A stretch of DNA of 18,714 nt, from assembly GCA_965646165.1 (NCBI GenBank), contig CBFFYP010000083.1, positions 1-18,714 of the forward strand, given 5' to 3'. Within the stretch, counting starts at the first letter, position 1, and each line of letters begins with the position of its first letter. The position numbers and the translations under genes are program-made. This stretch comes from MGBC114844 sp910585855. GTDB taxonomy: Bacteria; Bacillota; Clostridia; Lachnospirales; Lachnospiraceae. Below the pieces are notes generated by a model. It saw only the letters and a list, made by a program, of their open reading frames with translations, made no database searches and had not been told where the DNA came from. Shown here piece after piece: positions 1-6,693 of the stretch.

Positions 1-110
1 ATACGGCTGTACTTTATAGGAACACCGGCTATTTTGTAGCCGGTGTAAATGTCGTCCCATTGGGGGTGGCTGAACTGTAACGGTAGTTTGTAAGTTTATT
101 TTGTGTATGC
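1..110. other. Structured non-coding segment before metA
   Basis: No credible reading frame is seen here. A perfect 9-bp hairpin lies at 22-46 (ACACCGGCT paired with AGCCGGTGT, 7-nt loop). A smaller hairpin lies at 73-88 (AACTGT / GTAGTT with wobble pairs), and a CCC/GGG pairing near 56-64. No U-tract follows the first hairpin, so it is not a classic intrinsic terminator. Because a promoter lies further right (122-150), this is more likely the tail of something upstream, or a separate structured RNA, than the metA leader. No SAM-I riboswitch core is recognisable. Confidence 0.35.
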
Positions 111-114
111 TGCC

Positions 115-150
115 AGTAGTATTGCAAAGAATACTGCTCCATGATAAAAT
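115..150 (+). promoter_or_regulatory. Putative metA promoter with overlapping palindrome
   Basis: A sigma-A-like promoter reads TTGCAA (122-127), a 17-bp spacer and TAAAAT (145-150). An inverted repeat, AGTAGTATT (115-123) with AATACTGCT (130-138), covers the -35 box and half the spacer, with one G-T mismatch pair and a 6-bp centre. A repressor bound here would block polymerase, so an operator is plausible. The expected transcript starts near 157 and carries a leader of about 45 nt with a GAGGGTG ribosome site before the ATG at 202. Promoter and operator are inferred from sequence only. Confidence 0.5.
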
Positions 151-201
151 AAAAAAGCGTATCATAATTCGCAAATCTAATAGAAACGAGGGTGAACAAC
201 A

Positions 202-1107
202 ATGCCAATTAAAGTACAACACGATTTACCAGCTAAAACAATACTAGAATCTGAAAATATATTTCTTATGGACGAAACCCGTGCTATCAGTCAGGATATC
301 CGCCCTTTACAAATAGCTATCTTAAATCTGATGCCAATAAAGGAGGATACTGAAACACAGTTGCTAAGAGCTTTATCCAATACCCCACTGCAATTAGACG
401 TTACACTGCTTGCGATTGCATCTCATGTATCAAAAAATACTTCCGCAAGTCATTTAAATAAATTTTACAAAAGTTTTCAGGAAATCCGCCAAAAAAAATT
501 TGACGGACTTATTATTACTGGTGCTCCTTTAGAACAGCTAGAATATGAACAAGTTACCTATTGGGATGAACTAACTGCTATTATGAAATGGTCTGACAGT
601 CATGTCACCTCTACCCTGCATATTTGCTGGGGTGCACAAGCAGGTCTGTATTACCACTATGGAATTGAAAAATATTTTTTACCGGAAAAACTTTCTGGAA
701 TCTATGAATATCATGTAATAAAGAAAAACCTGCCGATTGTAAGAGGTTTTGATGATTATTTTAAAGCGCCATACTCTTGTTATACTAATATCCATCAGGA
801 AGATATTGAATCTCATCCAGAGTTATCTATCCTAGTAGAATCCAAAGAAACTGGTCCTTACCTAATTATAGCAGAAAATGGAAAACGTTTCTTTGTCACA
901 GGTCATCCAGAATACGACCGTATTACACTAGACAATGAATACAAACGGGATTTAAAAAAAGGACTCAACCCTTCCATACCAAAAAACTACTATCCACAGG
1001 ATAATCCAGAAAACCGTCCGATTCTTTCTTGGAGAGCACATGCCAATACCCTCTATACCAACTGGCTGAATTATTATGTATATCAGGTTACTCCATATGA
1101 ACTGTAA
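202..1107 (+). CDS. metA: Homoserine O-acetyltransferase (MetA/HTS family)
   Basis: This cytoplasmic enzyme acylates the hydroxyl of homoserine, the committed step toward methionine. It belongs to the MetA glutamine-amidotransferase-like family; at 301 residues it is full length. The nucleophile is Cys142 in the motif ICWGAQA, and the catalytic His235 and Glu237 lie in TGHPEY. Residue 111, in GAPLE, is Glu. In this family Glu111 is associated with acetyl-CoA and Gly111 (as in E. coli) with succinyl-CoA, so an acetyltransferase is predicted despite the metA name. The ATG at 202 is preceded by GAGGGTGAAC at a suitable distance. It appears monocistronic, with its own promoter on the left and repeat B1 beginning 15 bp after the stop. 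No other methionine gene is in the window. Confidence 0.95.
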   Translation: MPIKVQHDLPAKTILESENIFLMDETRAISQDIRPLQIAILNLMPIKEDTETQLLRALSNTPLQLDVTLLAIASHVSKNTSASHLNKFYKSFQEIRQKKFDGLIITGAPLEQLEYEQVTYWDELTAIMKWSDSHVTSTLHICWGAQAGLYYHYGIEKYFLPEKLSGIYEYHVIKKNLPIVRGFDDYFKAPYSCYTNIHQEDIESHPELSILVESKETGPYLIIAENGKRFFVTGHPEYDRITLDNEYKRDLKKGLNPSIPKNYYPQDNPENRPILSWRAHANTLYTNWLNYYVYQVTPYEL

Positions 1108-1121
1108 AAAATAATCGAAGC

Positions 1122-1226
1122 TTTGAAAATAGTGGACAGCCTGCTGTTCCAGTTTCCAAAAAGCAAGGAGTTCTAAGACTTCTAACTTTTTTCCAAAGTT
1201 ATTGCAGGCTGTCCACTATTTTCAAA
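1122..1226. repeat. Long-hairpin repeat, family B copy B1
   Basis: The arms 1122-1144 and 1204-1226 are a perfect 23-bp inverted repeat. The 59-bp interior itself folds, AAAAAGCAAGGAGT (near 1159-1172) pairing with ACTTCTAACTTTTT. The interior matches copy B2 at 11924-12239: both have CC(G/A)AAAAGCAAG, TTCTAAG or GTCTAAGG, then CTTCTAACTTTT and TCC(G/A)AAGT. The outer arms are unrelated in sequence between the two copies yet self-complementary in each. It may help end metA transcription, but no T-tract follows. The open frame across 1202-1426 mostly consists of this arm and the relic on the other strand and is not considered a gene. Confidence 0.75.
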
Positions 1227-1261
1227 TCTGGCTGCTTCTTGACTCCGAAACAAAAAAATAT

Positions 1262-1368
1262 CTACACTGTTTGAAGTCCGACAAGCTGTTCTACTTCCCT
1301 TACACTAAGTCCGGTATCTTCTGCAATTTTCTCAACTGTCTGTTTTCTCCGTCATATATATTTGCCAT
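1262..1368 (-). pseudogene. Helix-turn-helix microgene with one-base frameshift
   Basis: Reading leftward, a good ribosome site (GAAGGGA) precedes an ATG at 1368 encoding MANIYDGE. The frame is then lost at an A-run (T-run 1343-1346 on the plus strand). The adjacent frame continues with TVEKIAEDTGLSVREVEQL and ends at a TAG at 1262-1264. Restoring a single A in the run joins the two parts into one protein of about 35 residues. The second part has the spacing and residues of a helix-turn-helix (IAEDTGLSVREVEQLVG). The family is not recognised. A sequencing error, a real loss of function or programmed slippage could each explain the shift. It lies just downstream of the tnpB relic on the same strand. 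Confidence 0.5.
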
Positions 1369-1462
1369 ATCTTATTCCCTTCTTGTTTATGTTATCAAAT
1401 TCACTAAAATTATTATAATACTTTAAATATTTTAATAAAATTTGTTTGCCAATCAATACAGT

Positions 1463-2173
1463 TTATACGAAAGCTGCATTTACTTTGAATGGATGTAACA
1501 CCACACCCTCTATCCCATTCGCATATGCTTCTGGGAATACTTTTTTTAATATCTGATAAGAAGCGTTCATATCCGCATTTATCTGTGTGCCATGATTGCT
1601 GTGAAACAATCCTCTATGTACACGCCGACTTTTATTGTAATTTTTTTTCTCTGGTTCTTCCTTATCCAAAAAACTTGTACCAGATGGATAGGATTCTTCG
1701 GTTAAAATCACATGGATTCCGGTTTCCTGTGCCTTATACTGTATCATTTCTATCAAACGCTGTGTGGGTATCCCAGCAAAACTCTGGTTCACCTTCCTGC
1801 CTAACCTCGCTTCCCTTTTCCAGCCCTTGTTATATCCAATTACAATCGTATGGATATCCTTATCCACACAGTCTTTTACAATCTTCCGGCTTGTCTTGTG
1901 CATGTAGTCCTCCATTTTCCGATTCCTTTTTGCACTCATCCGCACCATCCGTTTTGCCGTTTTCCTGTAATGGGACATCTGCTTATTGTAGTATTGATTG
2001 ACGGACTTTAGACCTTTGCCGTTTATGAGGTATGCCTGGTATCCTGCATTTGTTGTTACGGCTGCCAAGTTGTCTATGCCAATGTCGATACTACAGTAAC
2101 GCTGATTGTCTGGCTTTGCTTCCCCAATGGAAATACTGTAAACAATTTCTGCTACGATATTTCCATAATATTT
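1463..2173 (-). pseudogene. tnpB: TnpB (IS200/IS605 OrfB) relic, RuvC half only
   Basis: TnpB is the RNA-guided nuclease carried by IS200/IS605 and IS607 elements. This frame is open leftward from a TGA at 2174-2176 to the TAA at 1463-1465, about 236 codons against the usual 370-430. It keeps the C-terminal RuvC nuclease: the first Asp in CSIDIGIDNLA, the Glu in LTEESYPSG, and the last Asp in QINADMNASY. The short insert before that last Asp lacks the CxxC zinc knuckle, as in some Firmicute TnpBs (RRVHRGLF type). The N-terminal half is absent and nothing resembling it is seen to the right. No TnpA and no clear element ends or omega-RNA fold were found. A TTG near 2068 could start a shorter product, but it would lose the RuvC-I Asp. 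Confidence 0.85.
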
Positions 2174-2307
2174 TCAAAGTAATTTTTTTGCAATCCTGAC
2201 ATTTTCAAAATGAAAATCGCATATTAATCAACAATTTCACACGTTTGTCATTTTGTAAGTTTATCCTGCAGCGTACATTGTCCGTTTGCAATGAACAATT
2301 ATACCTA
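2174..2307. other. AT-rich non-coding spacer
   Basis: No gene is seen. A perfect 7+7 inverted repeat with a 3-nt centre (ATTTTCA-AAA-TGAAAAT) lies at 2201-2217. The rest is AT-rich sequence between the truncated tnpB and the promoter of the following operon, probably including the truncation scar. Confidence 0.4.
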
Positions 2308-2352
2308 AATTGTAAATTTACGATTGCTTCATAGAATAAAATACGTTATAAT
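2308..2352 (+). promoter_or_regulatory. Promoter of the Sir2-like/hisHF gene run, with palindromic site
   Basis: The -35 is TTGCTT (2324-2329), the spacer 17 bp and the -10 is consensus TATAAT (2347-2352). Abutting and overlapping the -35 is an 18-bp palindrome (2308-2325, core GTAAATTTAC, one mismatched pair), a plausible repressor or activator site. Transcription would start near 2359 and leave a leader of about 105 nt before the ATG at 2464. Confidence 0.6.
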
Positions 2353-2463
2353 TAGTATAAATGCTGGAATAATAGAAAGAGATTTTTGATATTTAGATAT
2401 AGGTATCATTATTTGTGTTTTGAACAGCAGAAAGGATAGAATATTTAAAAAGAGTTAGATAAA

Positions 2464-3228
2464 ATGGTGAAGATTGTAGAAAATTGCTGTGAAGAGGTAA
2501 TTCGGCAAATAAAAGAAGCCGATAAAATATTGATTGGCTTTGGGGCGGAATGGAAGATTCCTGCTGTAGAGTCGTTATTTTGTGCGCAGGAGCAGTGGAA
2601 GGCATCTTTAGAGTTTCAGCAGAGATATTGGGCGGCGGATGCAAAAAAAGAGGGAAATGCAGGAGAGAAAGAAGAGGCGGAATCGGATAAAGCCGATATA
2701 GAGAGGATTCGAATAGGGTATCAGAGAATAAAGGAGTTGGTAAAAGAGAAGGATTATTTTTTGATTACTACTAATGTGGATGCTTATTTGTATCAGCAGG
2801 GATTTGAAGAGGAGAGAATCGTTGCGCCTTGTGGTGATATTCGCAGACTGCAGTGTGATGATTTCGAACATGGGACATGGAAATTTTATATAGAAGAAGA
2901 AAAAATTTGTCCTATATGCGGCAAGGTAGGGAAACTGAATGTGCTGCAGAATTCGCCTTATCAGGAGAGCGGTTATTTGGAAGCATGGGAGCGGTATCAG
3001 ATATGGATTCAGGGAGCAATGAATAGAAAGATAGTGATTTTAGAGCTGGGTGAAGGTTTTCAAACACCGACGGTGATGCGGTGGCCTTTTGAAAAATTGG
3101 TATTTTTTCAGGAAAAAGCGATGCTTTATTGTGTTCATAAAAGTTTGTCAATGGTTTCAGAAAAGATTGGGGAGCGTGCTTGTTCGATTGCAGAAAATTC
3201 GGTTGATTTTATCAATCGATTAGGATAA
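2464..3228 (+). CDS. Divergent Sir2-like (sirtuin-fold) protein
   Basis: The 254-residue protein keeps the outline of an NAD-dependent sirtuin but with altered key motifs. ADKILIGFGAEW (19-30) sits where the GAG(I/S) nucleotide loop is expected. YFLITTNVDAYLYQQGF (98-113) matches the sirtuin Q/TNVD region. APCGDIRRLQC (121-131) matches the segment where sirtuins have the catalytic HG, but here it is Cys123-Gly. One zinc-type pair is present (CPIC, 149-152); its partner pair is reduced to Cys131. VILELGEGFQTP (191-202) corresponds to the late GTS/V.P segment. A charged insert (60-82) lies between them. Deacetylase activity is doubtful; NAD or ADP-ribose binding is possible. The start is the first ATG after an in-frame TAG; the ribosome site is weak. 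It is the first gene of a run with 3278-4918 and hisHF. Confidence 0.7.
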   Translation: MVKIVENCCEEVIRQIKEADKILIGFGAEWKIPAVESLFCAQEQWKASLEFQQRYWAADAKKEGNAGEKEEAESDKADIERIRIGYQRIKELVKEKDYFLITTNVDAYLYQQGFEEERIVAPCGDIRRLQCDDFEHGTWKFYIEEEKICPICGKVGKLNVLQNSPYQESGYLEAWERYQIWIQGAMNRKIVILELGEGFQTPTVMRWPFEKLVFFQEKAMLYCVHKSLSMVSEKIGERACSIAENSVDFINRLG

Positions 3229-3277
3229 AAAAAGAACAGTAGGAAGAGAAAAAAGAAATTAAAGAAGAGGGTGCGGT

Positions 3278-4918
3278 ATGGCAGATAATCAAAAAGCAGA
3301 GGAATATTTGACAGAGGTAATGAAGCAGGTATCGGGCGGAAGGTATAGCGGAGAGCAGCGTTCTGCTGATAATATTGCGATTCCTGATGAAAAAGATTTA
3401 CATAATTTAGAGGAAGTAGAGTCTGCTTTTGCGTCAATGGGAGATGAAGAGTTTCTTGAGATGCTGATTCGAGTGAATGAACAGATGGAAGAAAAAAATA
3501 TGATTCCGCCTGAATTTAGTTCAAAAGCAGAGAAAGCAGAAGAAGTAACGATAAGTTCTAGAATAAAGGAAAAACAAGAGGCATTGGCAAAGGAAGAGAA
3601 AGAAGAAATTCCTGTTTTTGAGGAGGAAGTAAAAGAGAAAGAACCAGAGATTTTGATGTCAAAAGAGGATTCTTTTTCTGAGGCGGAGGATTTGTTAACG
3701 GAGTCAGGGAAAGAGGAATTGGAAGCTGGGTTAGAGGAGTTAGTACCAGCAGCTTCTGAATGGGAAAAAGGAGGAGAAGAAGAAACATTGGGAACAAAAT
3801 TAGAAGAAGATGATTTGGAGCTGAGTAATATTATTGATTTTGACAATGATTTACCGGAGGATTCACTGGCTAATTTGGCAGAAGAGGATGATGCAGATCT
3901 GATGGCATCTTTAGATTCTATTGTGCAGGAAGTACAGGGAGAGTCGGGGTTTGAGGATAGCAGTAATGAAATAGGACAGGAAAAGGAATTTAATGGGGAG
4001 TATGATAAAATCGCTTTTGGAGAAGAAGAAGGAGCAGGCGATGGGGGAGAGGAAGAAGTAAAAACGAAAAAAAGCAAAAAGAAAAAGAAAGAAAAAAAAG
4101 AAGATTTAGAAAAAGTTGTAAAGAAAAAGTCGGCAAAGAAAAAAGAACCTTTCGGACAAAAGGTTAAAAATATGTTTTTCCGGGTGGAAGTGGTGCAGCC
4201 TTTAAGTGAGGAAGAAGAGGAGCAGCAAAAGCAGAAGAAAGCACAGGAAAAGGAAGAGAAAAAGAAAGCAAAAGCGGAAGAAAAGAAGAAAAAAGCAGAA
4301 GAAAGAAAAGAAGCTGCAAAGCAGAAAAAAGAAGAAGCTGCTGCCCAAAAAGCTGCAAAGCCAAAGAAGGAGAAAGAACCAAAGCTGCCAAAAGAACCAG
4401 TAAGTCCAGAGGAAATTGTACATATCAGACCAATGTTTTTAGTATTTTTGGTATCTGTAGTAGCAGCGCTTGTTCTTTCTGCTGTTGCACTGTCAGATAC
4501 ATTTGGATATCGTCTTGCTGTGCAGGAGGCGAGGGGAGAATTTGAAAATGGAAATTATGAAGAGGCATTTAAGGCATTAAACGGGCTGAATTTAAAAGAT
4601 TCTGATACACAGTTTTATGAGTCGATACGGATTTTAATGCGTGTGGAAAAACAGTATCGTTCTTATGTAAATTGTTCAGAGATCAATATGCCGAATGAGT
4701 CATTAAATTCTTTGGTAAAAGCAGTAGAAAACTATGATAAATATGTAGATATTGCAGAAACATATGGGATAAAAGAAGAGTTGGATGCATTGCTTGCTAA
4801 TGTAGAATATGCACTGAAAACGTATGGATTAAATTTAGATGCAGTAAGAGAGTGGAATAAATTAGAAGATCATAATGAATATACAAAAAGAATTATGTCT
4901 TATACAGGAAGTTATTAA
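3278..4918 (+). CDS. Highly charged single-pass membrane protein of unknown function
   Basis: The family is not recognised. Residues 1-100 are mixed and acidic, with an LEEVESAFASMGDEEFLEMLIRV-like helical stretch. About 100-265 is Glu/Asp-rich and low in complexity. About 265-380 is Lys/Glu-rich and probably a long charged helix or coiled coil; one island within it, FGQKVKNMFFRVEVVQPLSEEEEEQQ, is non-repetitive. A single transmembrane segment starts near Met386 (MFLVFLVSVVAALVLSAVAL), followed by about 140 residues that look helical and TPR-like (ENGNYEEAFKALNGLNLKDSD). The Lys-rich flank predicts the N-terminus inside and the C-terminal domain outside. No signal peptide is seen. The ATG at 3278 follows AAGAGGGTGCGG. 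It lies 49 bp after the Sir2-like gene and 64 bp before hisH. A structural or division/envelope role is possible but unproven. Confidence 0.8.
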   Translation: MADNQKAEEYLTEVMKQVSGGRYSGEQRSADNIAIPDEKDLHNLEEVESAFASMGDEEFLEMLIRVNEQMEEKNMIPPEFSSKAEKAEEVTISSRIKEKQEALAKEEKEEIPVFEEEVKEKEPEILMSKEDSFSEAEDLLTESGKEELEAGLEELVPAASEWEKGGEEETLGTKLEEDDLELSNIIDFDNDLPEDSLANLAEEDDADLMASLDSIVQEVQGESGFEDSSNEIGQEKEFNGEYDKIAFGEEEGAGDGGEEEVKTKKSKKKKKEKKEDLEKVVKKKSAKKKEPFGQKVKNMFFRVEVVQPLSEEEEEQQKQKKAQEKEEKKKAKAEEKKKKAEERKEAAKQKKEEAAAQKAAKPKKEKEPKLPKEPVSPEEIVHIRPMFLVFLVSVVAALVLSAVALSDTFGYRLAVQEARGEFENGNYEEAFKALNGLNLKDSDTQFYESIRILMRVEKQYRSYVNCSEINMPNESLNSLVKAVENYDKYVDIAETYGIKEELDALLANVEYALKTYGLNLDAVREWNKLEDHNEYTKRIMSYTGSY

Positions 4919-4982
4919 ATTTTAGAGAATAAGGAACTGCTAAAAAATAACTTTTCAAAAAGAAGGAAGGAAACAGGACTGG

Positions 4983-5597
4983 ATGATAGCAGTAATTGAT
5001 TACGATGCCGGAAATTTAAAAAGTGTAGAAAAGGCACTTATTTCTCTTGGAGAAGAAGTGATAGTGTCTAGAGATAGAGAAGAAATTTTGGCTGCAGATA
5101 AGGTGATTTTGCCCGGGGTAGGAGCATTTGGAGATGCTATGAAAAAACTTTCATATTATCGTTTAGTTGACACAATTTATCAGGTAGTAGAGAAAAATAC
5201 ACCATTTTTAGGGATTTGTTTAGGGCTGCAGCTATTGTTTGAGAAAAGTGAAGAATCTTTAGAAACAAAAGGGTTAGGAATCTTAAAAGGAGAAATTCTT
5301 CGGATTCCAGATACAGGGCTTAAAGTACCTCATATGGGATGGAATTCGTTGAAGAAAAAGGAAAAAGCAACTTTATTTCAGGGGATAGGAGAAGAACCAT
5401 ATGTCTATTTTGTACATTCCTATTATTTAAAGGCGGCGCAGGAGGAAATTGTAACTGCATCAACGGAGTATGGCGTACAGATTCATGCTTCGGTAGAAAA
5501 GGATAATATTTTTGCCTGTCAATTTCATCCAGAAAAAAGCGGAGAAGTTGGCTTACAGATTTTAAAAAATTTTGCAGCGGTCAATAGAGTAAAATAG
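4983..5597 (+). CDS. hisH: Imidazole glycerol phosphate synthase, glutaminase subunit HisH
   Basis: HisH hydrolyses glutamine and passes ammonia to HisF for the fifth step of histidine synthesis. At 204 residues it is a complete class-I glutamine amidotransferase. The nucleophile Cys79 sits in LGICLGLQLL, and the other triad residues are His182 and Glu184 in QFHPEKSG. The oxyanion/interface motif PGVGAFGDAM (44-53) and the HMGWN segment (117-121) are present. The start ATG at 4983 follows an A/G-rich ribosome region (AAGGAAGG, rather distant). hisF begins 19 bp downstream, so the two are co-transcribed. The other his genes are not in the window, so this is a split his locus. Confidence 0.97.
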   Translation: MIAVIDYDAGNLKSVEKALISLGEEVIVSRDREEILAADKVILPGVGAFGDAMKKLSYYRLVDTIYQVVEKNTPFLGICLGLQLLFEKSEESLETKGLGILKGEILRIPDTGLKVPHMGWNSLKKKEKATLFQGIGEEPYVYFVHSYYLKAAQEEIVTASTEYGVQIHASVEKDNIFACQFHPEKSGEVGLQILKNFAAVNRVK

Positions 5598-5616
5598 GTA
5601 TGGTAAGGAGAAAAAA

Positions 5617-6378
5617 ATGTTTACAAAAAGAATAATTCCCTGCTTGGATGTACACAATGGTCGTGTGGTAAAGGGGACAAATTTTGTCAATCTGCGGGAT
5701 GCCGGTGATCCAGTGGAGGTAGGGCGTGCCTATGGAGAAGCGGGTGCAGATGAACTGGTTTTTTTGGATATTACGGCTTCTTCTGATGCAAGAACCATTA
5801 AAATTGATATGGTAAGACGGGTAGCGGAAACGGTATTTATTCCTTTTACGGTAGGAGGGGGAATCCGAAGTGTAGAGGATTTTAAGATGATTCTTCGGGA
5901 GGGAGCAGATAAAGTGGCTGTTAATTCAGCAGCAATTATGAATCCGACATTGATTTCTGAAGCAGCAGAGAAATTTGGAAGTCAGTGTGTAGTAGTTGCG
6001 ATTGATGCAAAGAAAAGAGAAGATCAGACCGGATGGAATATTTTTAAAAACGGGGGACGTATTGATATGGGAATTGATGCGGTAGAATGGGCAGTAAAAG
6101 CAAATCAACTAGGAGCGGGAGAGATTCTTCTTACTAGTATGGATTGTGATGGAACAAAGGATGGATACGATATCGAACTGACCAAAGCGATTTCCGAGGC
6201 AGTTTCTATTCCGGTGATTGCTTCCGGGGGTGCTGGAAAAATGGAACATTTTTATACGGCATTGACAGAGGGGAAAGCGGATGCGGTTTTGGCAGCGTCT
6301 TTATTTCACTATAAAGAGTTAGAGATTAGGCAGGTAAAGAGCTATCTTCGGGATAGAGGAGTTTCGGTTCGAATGTAA
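5617..6378 (+). CDS. hisF: Imidazole glycerol phosphate synthase, cyclase subunit HisF
   Basis: HisF is the (beta/alpha)8-barrel partner of HisH. It uses ammonia and PRFAR to make imidazole glycerol phosphate and AICAR in the cytoplasm. The 253 residues are the normal length. The catalytic acids are Asp11 (IIPCLDVHNGRVVKG) and Asp130 (VVAIDAKK). Phosphate-binding loops are seen at FTVGGGIRS (77-85) and in the ASGGAG segment near the C-terminus. A strong ribosome site (TAAGGAG) precedes the ATG. Repeat A1 begins 26 bp after the stop and may separate this run from ung. Confidence 0.97.
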   Translation: MFTKRIIPCLDVHNGRVVKGTNFVNLRDAGDPVEVGRAYGEAGADELVFLDITASSDARTIKIDMVRRVAETVFIPFTVGGGIRSVEDFKMILREGADKVAVNSAAIMNPTLISEAAEKFGSQCVVVAIDAKKREDQTGWNIFKNGGRIDMGIDAVEWAVKANQLGAGEILLTSMDCDGTKDGYDIELTKAISEAVSIPVIASGGAGKMEHFYTALTEGKADAVLAASLFHYKELEIRQVKSYLRDRGVSVRM

Positions 6379-6404
6379 ATAGAATAGATCTGTTAAGGGG
6401 GGAC

Positions 6405-6558
6405 GCAGAACTCGGAAGGAAGGTCTATTCCGGGCTCGCTTGCGCTTAGCATTTCTTATTTTCATAGCGGACACATAAGGCACGAAAATACAGCAACACC
6501 GTGCCTAAGTGCCGACGGGAAATGATGACTCTGCATAGACTTTCCTTCCGAGTTCTGC
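6405..6558 (+). repeat. Long-hairpin repeat, family A copy A1
   Basis: The outer arms 6405-6428 and 6535-6558 pair over 24 bp with one mismatch. Inside them CATTTC (6450-6455) pairs with GAAATG (6519-6524), CGGACAC pairs with GTGCCG across a bulge, and an apical stem AGGCACG (6478-6484) pairs with CGTGCCT (6500-6506) around a loop beginning AAAATAC. The core is shared with copy A2 in the opposite orientation (12326-12465): TCCGGGCTCGC, TGCGCTTAGCATTTC, TAGCGGACAC, TAAGTGCCGACGGG and AAATGATGAC. GGACGC marks the left boundary, as in A3. No T-tract follows, so termination of hisF is possible but not clear. Confidence 0.85.
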
Positions 6559-6693
6559 TATGTTTTACCAGCCGGAAAGCGGTGTTGAAAATTTCCTGAA
6601 GATAGGTTGGTATGTGAAGTTTTTTGTTTGATTGGGGCAAATTTGGCTTTTGCCAATTGATAAAATACAAGAGTAAAATAGGAGGAAAAACAA
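6559..6693 (+). other. Spacer before ung with small hairpin
   Basis: No gene is seen. An imperfect hairpin lies at 6631-6657 (ATTGG..CAAA paired with TTTG..CCAAT). It is followed by TAAAAT (6661-6666), which could be a -10 box for ung, although no good -35 is seen at the right distance. The ung ribosome site AGGAGG lies just before 6694. Confidence 0.35.

Noticed and set aside
1..201. SAM riboswitch upstream of metA
   Set aside because: Hairpins are present but the S-box conserved core and a terminator with T-tract are not, and the likely promoter lies downstream of the hairpins.
1202..1426. Rightward open frame of 74 codons
   Set aside because: It overlaps the right arm of repeat B1 and the antisense of the HTH relic, has no ribosome site and no family resemblance.
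3289..4423. Several leftward frames, Ser/Leu/Phe-rich
   Set aside because: They are antisense shadows of the Lys/Glu-rich coding sequence of the membrane protein.
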